Assembly: GCA_902768605.1 (NCBI GenBank)
Contig: CACXLY010000002.1
Coordinates: forward strand, 22,495 to 86,494
Direction: 5' to 3'
DNA: 64,000 nucleotides
Origin: an uncultured Bacteroidales bacterium
GTDB lineage: Bacteria > Bacteroidota > Bacteroidia > Bacteroidales > Bacteroidaceae
This document shows positions 54,160-62,057 of this stretch, in pieces (position 1 is the stretch's first letter; each line of letters opens with the position of its first letter). The notes under the pieces are model-generated. The model was not told the origin of the DNA. It saw nothing but the letters and a program-made list of their open reading frames with translations, and did not search any database. Made by a program: the position numbers and the translations under genes.

Positions 54160-54268
54160 TTCTATTTACCATTTTATCATTTGCCATTTACCATTTATTA
54201 CCATCTTACTAGTTGGCTTGCCTTTCGCTTGCCGTAAAATGGTAAATGGTAAATGGTTAAATTGTAAA
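54160..54268. repeat. Inverted CATTTACCATTTTATC / AAATGGTAAATGG arrays
   Basis: 54163-54205 holds CATTTACCATTTATTACC units and 54235-54268 their mirror (AAAATGGTAAATGGTAAATG), a hairpin-forming pair between tyrA and the DAHP synthase gene. Confidence 0.75.
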
Positions 54269-54273
54269 TGCTT

Positions 54274-55338
54274 TTACTTGTTGAATATCTCCATCTGCTG
54301 CCGTACGCTCTCTTCGTGGATGTTCTCGAAGATGCTCTTGATGCAGTCGCGACCGATGCCGAGCAGCGAGCCCTGCGCACCTCGCTTGTCGAGAATCTCG
54401 CTGTAACGGCGTGTCTGCACGACCGTCATGCCCACTTCCTTCTTGTACTGGCCGATGTCGCGCGACACCTTCATGCGTTTGGCAAGCAACTCGATGAGTT
54501 CGTCGTCGAGCACATCGATTTCGTGTCGGTAGTCTTTAAGCTTGTCGGCATGCTCCTTTGTGTCGCGGAAGACGAGGCGCGACACGATGAAGTCGAGCAC
54601 GTCGGGCGTCACCTGCTGCGACGCGTCGCTCCAAGCCTTGTCGGGGTCGCAGTGGCTCTCGACCATGAGACCGTCCAGACCCATGTCCAGCGCCTCTTGG
54701 CAGAGCGAGGCAATCAGGTCGCGGCGGCCGCTGATATGGCTCGGGTCGCACACCACGGGCAGTTGCGGCAGCCGACGCTTCAGCTCGATGGGTATCTGCC
54801 ACATCGGTTCGTTGCGGTACAGTTTCTTTTCGTAGCTGCTGAATCCCCTGTGGATGGCGCCGAGCTTTTCAATGCCGGCACCGTTGATGCGCAGAAGCGC
54901 GCCAATCCACAACTCGAGGTCTGGGTTGACGGGATTCTTGACGAGCACCGTCGCGTCAGTACCTTTCAGCGCATCTGCCAGCTCCTGTACGGCGAAGGGA
55001 TTGGCAGTGGTGCGTGCTCCGACCCAAAGGATGTCGATGCCGTACTTGAGGGCCAGCTCGACGTGTTTGGGCGTGGCGACTTCCGTGGCAGTAAGCATGC
55101 CTGTCTCCTCCTTGACTTGCTTCATCCAGGGAAGTGCGGGCTCGCCGTGCCCCTCGAAACCTCCGGGCTTTGTCCGCGGCTTCCAGACGCCGGCGCGGAA
55201 TATGTGGCAGCCTTTGCCGGCAAGCTGCTTGGCCGTGGTCATCACTTGTTCTTCTGTCTCAGCGCTGCAAGGACCGGCGATGATGAAAGCACGTTCCTGG
55301 TCGCTTGGCAGGTTCAGGGGTTGTAGTTGAAGTTCCAT
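54274..55338 (-). CDS. DAHP synthase fused to chorismate mutase
   Basis: 354 residues. Residues 1-260 are a KDO8P-type (I-beta) DAHP synthase: FIIAGPCSAETEEQV, FRAGVWKPRTKPGGFEGHGE, VGARTTANPFAVQEL, CDPSHISGRRDL and DGLMVESHCDPDKAWSD. Residues about 270-354 are an AroQ chorismate mutase (HEIDVLDDELIELLAKRMKVSRDIGQYK). It supplies both the first shikimate-pathway step and prephenate. The fusion is typical of Bacteroidales and probably allows feedback by prephenate or aromatic end products. Confidence 0.94.
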   Translation of the reverse strand: MELQLQPLNLPSDQERAFIIAGPCSAETEEQVMTTAKQLAGKGCHIFRAGVWKPRTKPGGFEGHGEPALPWMKQVKEETGMLTATEVATPKHVELALKYGIDILWVGARTTANPFAVQELADALKGTDATVLVKNPVNPDLELWIGALLRINGAGIEKLGAIHRGFSSYEKKLYRNEPMWQIPIELKRRLPQLPVVCDPSHISGRRDLIASLCQEALDMGLDGLMVESHCDPDKAWSDASQQVTPDVLDFIVSRLVFRDTKEHADKLKDYRHEIDVLDDELIELLAKRMKVSRDIGQYKKEVGMTVVQTRRYSEILDKRGAQGSLLGIGRDCIKSIFENIHEESVRQQMEIFNK

Positions 55339-55363
55339 AATATATAATATGTAATGTTATCCG

Positions 55364-56417
55364 TTATCTCATATACTGTTTGTAGGAATGATCTGTGACG
55401 AGGCTGCTGTCGCCGATACACAGGTTCCAGAGGATGCCTTCGCCTCCTTCCTGGGCTGCATCGAGGATGACGTTCTCCTCGACTGCATTGTGGCGATACA
55501 TTCCGGCATTCATCGAGACGACGTTCGCGTTGAAGCGTCCGGTGCTCTTGAACACAGTATGTCGCTTTTGCTTGTTATTGTACCAATAGGCAAAGCAGTG
55601 GTCGTAGAAGCTGCGTCCGCCGTGGCTGAGGAAGCCGACGGCAAACTGGTCGCTATAGCAGAAGTTGTACCAGTTGTTCTCCTGTTCGTCGATGAAGCCG
55701 CAACTGCTTTCGTACTGTTCGTCCGAGTTGTAGTAGAGCGGGTGGATATTGCGGAGGCTGTTGCCTGCGGAGCGAAGGAGGACGCCCACGTGGACGCCGC
55801 CGATGCGCATGTTTGTCAGGGTGTTGTCGAAGCCTTCTACAAGCACGCCGATGCAGTCGGGCTTTCTGTTGCCCGTGATATTGGTGTCGGAGATGTCGCT
55901 GTCGGATGAGCCGCTGTTTGCTCCGTGCTTGATGTGTATGCCGATTGTGGTGTTCTTGATGGACGTCTGCCGTATGGCCGTCTCGCGTCCGCTGTCGATG
56001 GAGATGCCTTTTGCTATGCCTCTGCCGTCGATGACGCCGCCCCTCAGGTAGTAGTTGCTGCCGGGCGTGGAGATGTTGTTCGCGGGGTCTTTGCCCCCGA
56101 GGCGTATCATGGCCTCCTCGCTGGCCCAGTCTTCAGCGGCCCGTATGATGGCGAAGTTCGAGAGCTCGAGTGCGACGCTCTTCTGCGGGTCGGCAGGTGT
56201 GAGGATGGGTTTGCTGATGATGTAGATGCCGTCGGGAAAGTAGATGGTGCGGTTGGGGTGTGTGGACGCGTTGTATGTCATCGCTCACGTCTTTCCCTGC
56301 CGCCTCCTGTATGAAGTCGGTGACGACGACGTAGCCTCTCGCGGAGTTCATCTGGGCGAGGAGTGTCGCGGGCAATGCCAGGAGCAGAGCGATGAGTGTC
56401 AGAGTCTTGTGGTTCAT
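55364..56417 (-). pseudogene. Frameshifted pectate-lyase-like beta-helix gene in aro operon
   Basis: A signal peptide and first strand (MNHKTLTLIALLLALPATLLAQMNSARGY, ending GKDVSDDIQRV) are read from 56417. The rest, from NRTIYFPDGIYIISKPI onward, is in another frame (from about 56270). The joined product would be about 340 residues, a right-handed parallel beta-helix of the pectate-lyase-3 type (DGRGIAKGISIDSGRETAI, GVLVEGFDNTLTNMRIGGVHVGVLL). The shift falls in a CACACA tract at about 56257-56264; one more CA would restore the frame. It may be a pseudogene, a phase switch or an assembly error. Its start overlaps the aminotransferase stop (ATGA). Confidence 0.7.
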
Positions 56418-57688
56418 GGTTTGATGTCGATTGCCTTGATGCGTCGAAGCGCTTCGGCGAACTTGTCGTCCTTAGCGCAGAGGCTGATGCGGATGTAGCG
56501 TTGGCCGTTGCTCCCGAAGATGAAGCCGGGCGTGATGAATACCCTGGCCTCGTGCAGGACGCGTTCCGTGAGTTCCTCTACATTATTATATATGTCTGGA
56601 ATACGTCCCCAGAGGAACATCCCGGTCTGTTGCGGGTCGTACTGACAGCCGAGGACCTGCATGATTTCCTCTGCCATGCGGCGGCGCCTGGCGTAGGTCT
56701 CCACGTTTGCCGTCTTGTGCCAGAGGTCGCTGTTGCCGTACGCGCGGGCTGCCGCGAGCTGGATTGCGCGGAAGGTTCCGCTGTCGATGTTGCTTTTCAC
56801 CTTTAGTATCCAGCTTACGAACTGTGGGTTGGTGGCAAGCATGCCGACGCGCCAGCCTGGCATATTGTGGCTCTTCGACATCGAATTGAATTCGATGCAG
56901 CACTCCTTGGCACGCGGCACTTGCAGAATCGACAGGAGACCCTCCTCCATCCCCTCCCTTAAAGGGAGGGGTGCAGCTGCCTTTTCTACAGCAGAGCTGT
57001 CTGTTTTCCTCCCTTTAAGGGAGGGGTTGGGGGTGGGTCTTATAAAGCTGTAGGGATTGTCGTTGACAACGATGATGCTGTGTCGCAAGGCGAAATCGAC
57101 GAGCCGCTCATAGGTCTCGCGCCGCGCCCTTGCGCCTGTCGGCATGTTTGGGTAGTTCGTCCACATCAGTTTGACACGGCTGAGGTCCATCTTCTCAAGG
57201 GCCTCGAAGTCGGGTTGCCAGCCGTTCTCGGGCAGAAGGTCATAATTGACAATCTTCGCGCCCAGCAGTTTCGAGAGGCTTGTATAGGTAGGGTAGCCCG
57301 GATTGGGTACGAGGACCTCGTCGCCGACATTCACAAAGGCCAGGGTGACATGCAGAATGCCCTCCTTGCTGCCGATGAGGGGCTGGATCTCGCTGTTCGG
57401 GTCGAGGTCCACACCGTACCAGCGTTTGTAGAAGCCACTCATGGCCTGGCGCAGCTCGGGGATGCCTATCGTGGGCTGATAGCCGTGAGCCGTGGGCTTG
57501 CGGGCTTCCTCGCAGAGCGTTTCGATGGTTTCGGGCGAGGGAGGCATATCGGGACTTCCGATGGCGAGGCTGATGACGTCCATTCCCTGGGCGTTCATCG
57601 CTGCCACTTCCTTCAGCTTGCGGCTGAAATAATACTCTGTGACGTCGGCCAATCTGTCTGCAGGCCTGAAGTTTAGTTCATAGTTCAT
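56414..57688 (-). CDS. Aspartate/aromatic aminotransferase, class I/II, of the aromatic operon
   Basis: 424 residues. PLP-dependent fold type I enzyme: PTIGIPELRQAMSGFYKRWYG, PNPGYPTYTSL, TNYPNMPTGARA, VVNDNPYSFI and the Schiff-base Lys in FNSMSKSHNMPGWRVGM. Position between pheA and DAHP synthase suggests transamination of phenylpyruvate or prephenate. Residues about 216-251 (DNA 56936-57042) are a foreign insert with TPNPSLKGRK and APLPLREGMEEGLL, encoded by the palindromic MITE-like element. The flanks NDNPYSFI and LSILQVPRAKECCIEF are contiguous in the family. The start codon lies in an ACTATGAACTATGAAC repeat. Confidence 0.9.
   Translation of the reverse strand: MNYELNFRPADRLADVTEYYFSRKLKEVAAMNAQGMDVISLAIGSPDMPPSPETIETLCEEARKPTAHGYQPTIGIPELRQAMSGFYKRWYGVDLDPNSEIQPLIGSKEGILHVTLAFVNVGDEVLVPNPGYPTYTSLSKLLGAKIVNYDLLPENGWQPDFEALEKMDLSRVKLMWTNYPNMPTGARARRETYERLVDFALRHSIIVVNDNPYSFIRPTPNPSLKGRKTDSSAVEKAAAPLPLREGMEEGLLSILQVPRAKECCIEFNSMSKSHNMPGWRVGMLATNPQFVSWILKVKSNIDSGTFRAIQLAAARAYGNSDLWHKTANVETYARRRRMAEEIMQVLGCQYDPQQTGMFLWGRIPDIYNNVEELTERVLHEARVFITPGFIFGSNGQRYIRISLCAKDDKFAEALRRIKAIDIKP
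56936..57042. mobile_element. MITE-like palindromic element inside aminotransferase gene
   Basis: Left arm GACCCTCCTCCATCCCCTCC, right arm (reverse complement) GACCCACCCCCAACCCCTCC; each continues into the palindrome CTCCCTTAAAGGGAG or its mirror. Arms are about 33 bp around a centre of about 35 bp. Same family as the copies in miaB and the YfhO gene. Confidence 0.85.
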
Positions 57689-57752
57689 AGTGATGAGTTC
57701 ATAGTTAACGGCGTGGTAGCAAATACTTCATACTTCATACTTCGTCCTTCAT
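57660..57752. repeat. TATGAACTATGAAC array and GGTAGCAAATACTTC module
   Basis: 57664-57700 is a TTCATAGTTCATAG array that supplies the aminotransferase start codon. 57706-57752 contains GGTAGCAAATACTTCATACT, a relative of the GGTAGCAAATTCTTCATTCT modules at 11543 and 62714. Confidence 0.7.
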
Positions 57753-57759
57753 CCTCAAC

Positions 57760-58605
57760 TCAGATGCTTTGTCGGCCGTCTTCGTAGATGCCAAGCTGTT
57801 TGAGCTCGCGGGTCAGCGGGGTGATGGCGTTGAGCGCTTGGCGGTAGCGTTTCTCGTCGTTGAAGGAGAGGTCGATATAGAACATGTATTGCCACTCCTG
57901 CCCGATGATGGGCAGACTCTGTATCTTTGTGAGGTTGAGTTTATAGAAGGAGAGGACCGACAGGATAGCGCTCAGGCTGCCTTCCTCGTGGGGGAGGGTG
58001 AAGACGAGACTCGCCTTGTCGATGTGCCTGGTGCAACGGATGGCCTGAGCCTTCTCGGGCTGGGCGAGGACGAGAAAGCGCGTGAAGTTGTGCTTGTTCG
58101 TTTCGATGCCCTCCTGCAGCACTTTCATGCCGTAGATGTCGGCGGCGTCGCGGTGGCAGATGGCCGCATGCCCGTGCCTGCGCTCGCGGCTGATGTCGGC
58201 AGCGGCACCCGCGGTGTCGGCCGTTTCCACCTTTTTCAGCTCCGGATGCCTCGAGAGGAACTGGCGGCATTGCATGAGGGCGACGGGGTGGGAATTGACC
58301 TCGGTGATGTCTGCCCAGTCCTCGTCGGGCAGACACATGATGCTGTGCTTGATGCGCAGTTTGTGTTCGCCGACTATCGTCATGCCGCTCTCTCGCAGCA
58401 GCTCGTAGTTGTGGAGCAGGCTGCCCGCTATCGTGTTCTCTATCGCCATGAGTCCCAGCAGGTCTTTCTCCGCTTTGAGCCGGGCGAACATCTCCTCGAA
58501 AGTGTCGCAGCAGACCAGTTCCACCTCCTCGCCCTCGAAGAAGCGATGGGCGGCGATGTCGTGGAAACTGCCCTCGATGCCTTGTATTGCGATCCGTTTT
58601 GCCAT
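57760..58605 (-). CDS. pheA: Prephenate dehydratase
   Basis: 281 residues. Converts prephenate to phenylpyruvate. PDT domain to about residue 180 (AIQGIEGSFHDIAA, AIENTIAGSLLHNYELL, catalytic NFTRFLVLA). ACT domain from about 195 (LVFTLPHEEGSLSAILSVLSFYKLNLTKIQSLPI) that binds Phe for feedback inhibition. First structural gene of the operon; its transcription is probably controlled by the leader-peptide attenuator directly upstream. Confidence 0.95.
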   Translation of the reverse strand: MAKRIAIQGIEGSFHDIAAHRFFEGEEVELVCCDTFEEMFARLKAEKDLLGLMAIENTIAGSLLHNYELLRESGMTIVGEHKLRIKHSIMCLPDEDWADITEVNSHPVALMQCRQFLSRHPELKKVETADTAGAAADISRERRHGHAAICHRDAADIYGMKVLQEGIETNKHNFTRFLVLAQPEKAQAIRCTRHIDKASLVFTLPHEEGSLSAILSVLSFYKLNLTKIQSLPIIGQEWQYMFYIDLSFNDEKRYRQALNAITPLTRELKQLGIYEDGRQSI

Positions 58606-58634
58606 TGGAAATTGAATATTGAATATTGATAATT

Positions 58635-58665
58635 AAAAAGTCCCGCTTCACGATGTGAGCGGGAC
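58635..58665 (-). terminator. Attenuator terminator upstream of pheA
   Basis: On the minus strand the stem GTCCCGCTCAC / GTGAAGCGGGAC (one mismatch) is followed by TTTTTAATT, before the pheA start and after the leader peptide. The 5' arm CCCGCTC can pair instead with GAGCGGG at about 58714-58720, just beyond the leader stop codon. Confidence 0.85.
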
Positions 58666-58728
58666 CTCTATGTCTTGTTTTCTTTCTCTATATACCTTAT
58701 TTATATATATACGACGACCCGCTCTACT

Positions 58729-58788
58729 TCAGTTGCTAAAGTAAAAGTAATAATAGAAGCCGAAGAAGCTGTTCGCGATATTTTTCAT
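58729..58788 (-). CDS. pheL: Phe/Tyr leader peptide of aromatic operon
   Basis: A 19-residue peptide, MKNIANSFFGFYYYFYFSN, of which 6 residues are Phe and 4 are Tyr. It starts about 20 nt after a TATTTTTG promoter and is followed by an antiterminator sequence and an intrinsic terminator. This is the layout of pheA/trp-type attenuation: ribosomes stalled at Phe or Tyr codons would let GAGCGGG pair with CCCGCTC and stop the terminator forming. A ribosome reaching the stop codon would cover GAGCGGG and allow termination. The gene symbol is by analogy with enterobacterial pheL; sequences are not homologous. Confidence 0.8.
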   Translation of the reverse strand: MKNIANSFFGFYYYFYFSN

Positions 58789-58809
58789 CTGTTCCTTTGA
58801 ATTGTTGTG

Positions 58810-58817
58810 CAAAAATA
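58810..58817 (-). promoter_or_regulatory. -7 element of aromatic operon
   Basis: TATTTTTG on the minus strand, exact TAnnTTTG match, 21 bp upstream of the leader-peptide ATG. Confidence 0.7.
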
Positions 58818-58969
58818 CATCATTTCTTTCATTCTGCCAAGAGAAACGCCGAAAAATTTTACATTTTTCCGCAAAAAACGTGTCGCCACGTGGAAAAAAG
58901 CCAGATTCGACAGGCCGAACGACTCGATTCGTCAGGTCAGCTTGCTCGACGCAACACGTAGCATCGCTT

Positions 58970-59030
58970 GATTGTTCATGTACTTGCAATTGCAAGTTCA
59001 TGTATATGCAATTGCAAGTACATGAAGTTT
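58970..59030. repeat. Short 22-bp array, TTGCAATTGCAAG family
   Basis: CATGTACTTGCAATTGCAAG and CATGTATATGCAATTGCAAG, spaced 22 bp, with a partial third unit. Contains the palindrome TTGCAATTGCAA. Lies just beyond the stop of the BASS transporter gene. Confidence 0.75.
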
Positions 59031-59046
59031 CAAACCACCTGTCACG

Positions 59047-60090
59047 TTAAGTCGTGCGGGTAGACGTGTCAAGTTGAGCTTGGCGACGTGCTCGACGGTA
59101 GAGCTGCCACGCGTTGAAGAGGTTGTGCCAAATGGTGTAGAAGCCGCCTGCCACGGAGGTCAGGGGGTCAAGGAACGTGTAACCCACCCAGATGGCAAGC
59201 ACCGTGTTCTTCTGCCCGCACGCCTGGCCGGCCGTCACGCCTTCTCCATAGTGCCTGCCCACAAGCCGTCCGAAGGCGAACTGCATGATGCAGGCCGCGA
59301 GGGAGCCCGTCAGAATCAGCAGGCATAGCTGCCAAGTCACCTCGGCATGCACGAGAATCCGCGTGGTGACGGCTATTGCGAGCGAGAGCGAGACGAGCCA
59401 AAGATGGAAGGGCAGGTCGGGAATCGAGGTCAGACGGCGCAGCAGGGCAGGGGAGATGCGACGGATGCCGAGGGCGAGAAACAGGGGGAAGATGAGCAGG
59501 GGAAACACTCTGCGGATAATCATCCAGAAGGAAAGCCAGAAACTTAACTCGCCAGCGGGATTGACGAGAGGCACGAAGGCCGAGATGAGGACAGCCGCCG
59601 TGAGGTTGATCAGCATGGTATAAGCCGTCAGCGAGCCGACGTTGCCGCCCAGCTTGGCAGTCACCACGGCCGCTGCCGTCGCTGTGGGGCAGAGGAAACA
59701 GAGCATCGTGCTCTGCAGGAAGATACGCATCGACGCGTCCTCCGCCACTAGATTTAAATAGTGCCTCGTCCCGTATGTTGCGTTGCCAACGCAACATTCC
59801 CAACACCCCGCCGTTTGATGAAGCAGGCAGAGCAATGCCGCGACACCCGCCTGGAAAGCCAGCAGCCACCATTGCCACCCGCGAAGCCGCATGTCCTCGA
59901 GGCGGATGCGGCAGAACGTCAGCGTCAACATGCAGAATATCAACACAGGTTGCACGTAGCCGACACTTTCCCCGACAGCCCCCTTGACAGCCTCCGGGAG
60001 CCCCAGACTCCTGCAGAGGAAGTAGGCGGAGGCACCCGTCAGCATGCTCAGCGGCAGCGCCCAATCCCTTATGAATCTTCTAAAGTCCAT
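59047..60090 (-). CDS. BASS/SBF-family transporter
   Basis: 347 residues with about ten hydrophobic helices. The C-terminal half shows the bile-acid:sodium symporter pattern, for example GEGVTAGQACGQKNTVLAIWVG followed by YTFLDPLTSVAGGFYTIWHNLFNAWQL, and an earlier STMLCFLCPTATAAAVVTAKLGG. BASS transporters move organic anions with sodium; substrate here is unknown. It stands alone and no strong promoter was identified. Confidence 0.8.
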   Translation of the reverse strand: MDFRRFIRDWALPLSMLTGASAYFLCRSLGLPEAVKGAVGESVGYVQPVLIFCMLTLTFCRIRLEDMRLRGWQWWLLAFQAGVAALLCLLHQTAGCWECCVGNATYGTRHYLNLVAEDASMRIFLQSTMLCFLCPTATAAAVVTAKLGGNVGSLTAYTMLINLTAAVLISAFVPLVNPAGELSFWLSFWMIIRRVFPLLIFPLFLALGIRRISPALLRRLTSIPDLPFHLWLVSLSLAIAVTTRILVHAEVTWQLCLLILTGSLAACIMQFAFGRLVGRHYGEGVTAGQACGQKNTVLAIWVGYTFLDPLTSVAGGFYTIWHNLFNAWQLYRRARRQAQLDTSTRTT

Positions 60091-60711
60091 CGTTTCCCGT
60101 TTTGGGGGAGTTAAAGAAGTTAAGGGAGTTATCGCTCGCTTTGCTCGCTTGGAAGTTAAAGGACATTACTTGTGGATGTTCACATCGTGATGCGAAAGCT
60201 GTCGTCCTTTAACTTCTTTAACTTCCTCTAACTTCTTTAACTTCCTTTCTCTATTCCTTTTTGCCGCACAAAATTAGTCAAAAACTCCCGCTTAGCATGT
60301 TTTTATGCCACGAAAATTTCGCTATGTGGCGTCTTTTGACTATCTTTGTGGCGCAATACTCAGTATAGTGGTTGCTGCTCAACGAAGCAGAGGGGTACAA
60401 CGCCCCAAGCGACCACATGATTATCGCGCATGCTATCACAGAGCATCTGCCTCTCATGTCGAGCGACACGAAATACTCTTTCTACCGCAATCAAAGGCTT
60501 GAGCTTATTGAATTTGAATATTAAGATGAGATATTCCTTACGAATAGTAAACTGAAATTGTCAAGTTGTAAACCGTAAATCGTCAGGTTGTAAACCGTAA
60601 ATCGTCAAGTTGTAAATTGTAAATTGTCAAGTTGTAAATTGTAAATTGTCAAATTGTAAATTATAGATTGTCAAGTTGTAAATTGTAAATTGTCAAATTG
60701 TAAATTATTAG
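60091..60711. repeat. Gap with inverted AACTTCTTTAACTTCC arrays, PIN relic and 22-bp array
   Basis: 60105-60135 (AGTTAAAGAAGTTAAGGGAG) is mirrored at 60205-60250 (CTTTAACTTCTTTAACTTCC). A TATCTTTG element is at 60342-60349. A PIN-domain relic follows (60369-60524). 60548-60708 is a 22-bp array (GTTGTAAATTGTAAATTGTC) of about seven units ending at the next start codon. Confidence 0.8.
60369..60524 (+). pseudogene. Relic of a VapC-like PIN-domain toxin
   Basis: The stop-to-stop frame reads WLLLNEAEGYNAPSDHMIIA followed by HAITEHLPLMSSDTKFS-like sequence (SSDTKYSFYRNQRLELIEFEY). This matches the C-terminal third of PIN toxins, where PSDHMIIAHAI and the SSD-K-F-Y pattern hold conserved acidic residues. 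The N-terminal two thirds and the antitoxin are missing. A TATCTTTG promoter-like element precedes it. No function is expected unless a 35-residue peptide from the ATG at 60417 is made. Confidence 0.5.
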
Positions 60712-61245
60712 ATGAACCTTTATATCAGATTTTTCGACGAAGAGACGCTCGTCTTTAGTGTCGATGAGGCCATGGCTTTCCTCAGTTCTTTGGAGGACGT
60801 CGAGGTCAACGAAGGCACGCGCCTCGAGCTGGAGAAGTTCATGTCGAGCAGCGCCATGTACCCCAAACACATCAAGGTGAGCCAGCGCTCCTTCTTCATC
60901 GCCATCAAGACGACGGCAGCCTCGATGGAAGAGTTCAAGGCAAAAGGCGCCGGGCAAAAGGCGCCGGAGAAGGCTGCTCAGAAAGAGGCCGTGGCCAACT
61001 TCGGCAAGGCTCAGCCCGGATGGTACGAGGCAAAGATATGCTTCAAGCGTGTCATCCTGATACCCGAGACGCAGAAGTCGCAGTACTTCGACACACCCTT
61101 CGTCTGCAAGTTATGGGCGAACAGCGTGCAGGAATGCTACGACAAGGTGCTCGACCACTTACGCAGCCGCCAGGACATCGACCCGCGCAGCCAGTTCCCA
61201 AGCATCAAGAGTGCGAACTTCGAGTATAGTTTCTTAGGAGAATAG
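60712..61245 (+). CDS. Conserved hypothetical protein
   Basis: 177 residues, soluble, no signal peptide or membrane segment. Reads as an N-terminal alpha/beta part (MNLYIRFFDEETLVFSVDEA), a Lys/Ala/Gln-rich linker (about 75-100) and a C-terminal part rich in Phe and charged residues (YFDTPFVCKLWANSVQECYDKV). Not assigned to a family. It lies 6 bp before the lysozyme gene and directly after a 22-bp array that touches its start codon. Confidence 0.7.
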   Translation: MNLYIRFFDEETLVFSVDEAMAFLSSLEDVEVNEGTRLELEKFMSSSAMYPKHIKVSQRSFFIAIKTTAASMEEFKAKGAGQKAPEKAAQKEAVANFGKAQPGWYEAKICFKRVILIPETQKSQYFDTPFVCKLWANSVQECYDKVLDHLRSRQDIDPRSQFPSIKSANFEYSFLGE

Positions 61246-61251
61246 CTTATT

Positions 61252-62055
61252 ATGTTGCTCCGCTATCTGCTCTTCTTTACCGTTCTGCTTGCGTCCGCGA
61301 CTGCTTTTGCCGATAAGAAAGGCAAGAAGAAGGGCGAGGCGGTGGAGCCCACCTATGCTTTGCCGGAGCCGGACGCCTTGCCGCGTGCCCCGTTGCCAGA
61401 GCTTTCGCTGACGCCCGTCACAGAACTGCGGGCCATCATCCGCCACACCGTCGCCCAGCAGCAAGGCATCGACGTGTCGCACTATCAAGGTCACATCAAT
61501 TGGGAGGAAGTGGCGCAGGACAAGTCGATTGCCTTCGTCTATGTCAAGGCGACCGAGGGCGCGAGCCTCGTCGACGACTGCTACGTCCGCAACCTCTACG
61601 GGGCGAAGCGCGCCGGCATTCCTGTCGGTTCCTACCACTTCTTCAGTCCGTCGATAAGCGCACTCGTGCAGTTGGAGAACTTCCGCTCGACCGTTGACCC
61701 GCGCCAGCAGGACCTCATCCCCGTGGTTGACGTCGAGAAGCGCGGCAAAGCGTCTCTCGTGCAGTTTCAAAGGAGCTTGAAGACGTTCCTCGATGGTGTA
61801 GAGCGCATGTTCGGCGTCAAGCCAATCATCTATACGGGTGTGAATTTCTACGCGAAGTACCTTGAAGGCAAGTTCACCGGCTACCGCTTCATGGTGGCCC
61901 GCTATGCGGAGGAGTTCCCGGGGCTGAGCGAGGACGTGCCCATCGTCCTCTGGCAATACTCGAGCACAAGCTACGTGGACGGCATCCGCGGACACGTTGA
62001 CAAGAGCGTCTTCCTCGACCGCTATGGCGTGTCGGATATCATGTTGAGAAAGTAG
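61252..62055 (+). CDS. GH25 lysozyme, secreted
   Basis: 267 residues. Signal peptide (1-20), a Lys-rich and Pro-rich linker, then a GH25 barrel from about residue 72: GIDVSHYQGHINWEEV, FVYVKATEGASLVDD, GSYHFFSP and the DxE pair in PVVDVEKRG, ending with DVPIVLWQYSS. Cleaves the glycan backbone of peptidoglycan. Adjacent kinases suggest no functional link. Confidence 0.93.
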   Translation: MLLRYLLFFTVLLASATAFADKKGKKKGEAVEPTYALPEPDALPRAPLPELSLTPVTELRAIIRHTVAQQQGIDVSHYQGHINWEEVAQDKSIAFVYVKATEGASLVDDCYVRNLYGAKRAGIPVGSYHFFSPSISALVQLENFRSTVDPRQQDLIPVVDVEKRGKASLVQFQRSLKTFLDGVERMFGVKPIIYTGVNFYAKYLEGKFTGYRFMVARYAEEFPGLSEDVPIVLWQYSSTSYVDGIRGHVDKSVFLDRYGVSDIMLRK

Positions 62056-62057
62056 CC

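Noticed and set aside
60305..60502. 65-residue plus-strand open frame near 60.3 kb
   Set aside because: Starts before the TATCTTTG element and is out of frame with the recognisable PIN remnant.
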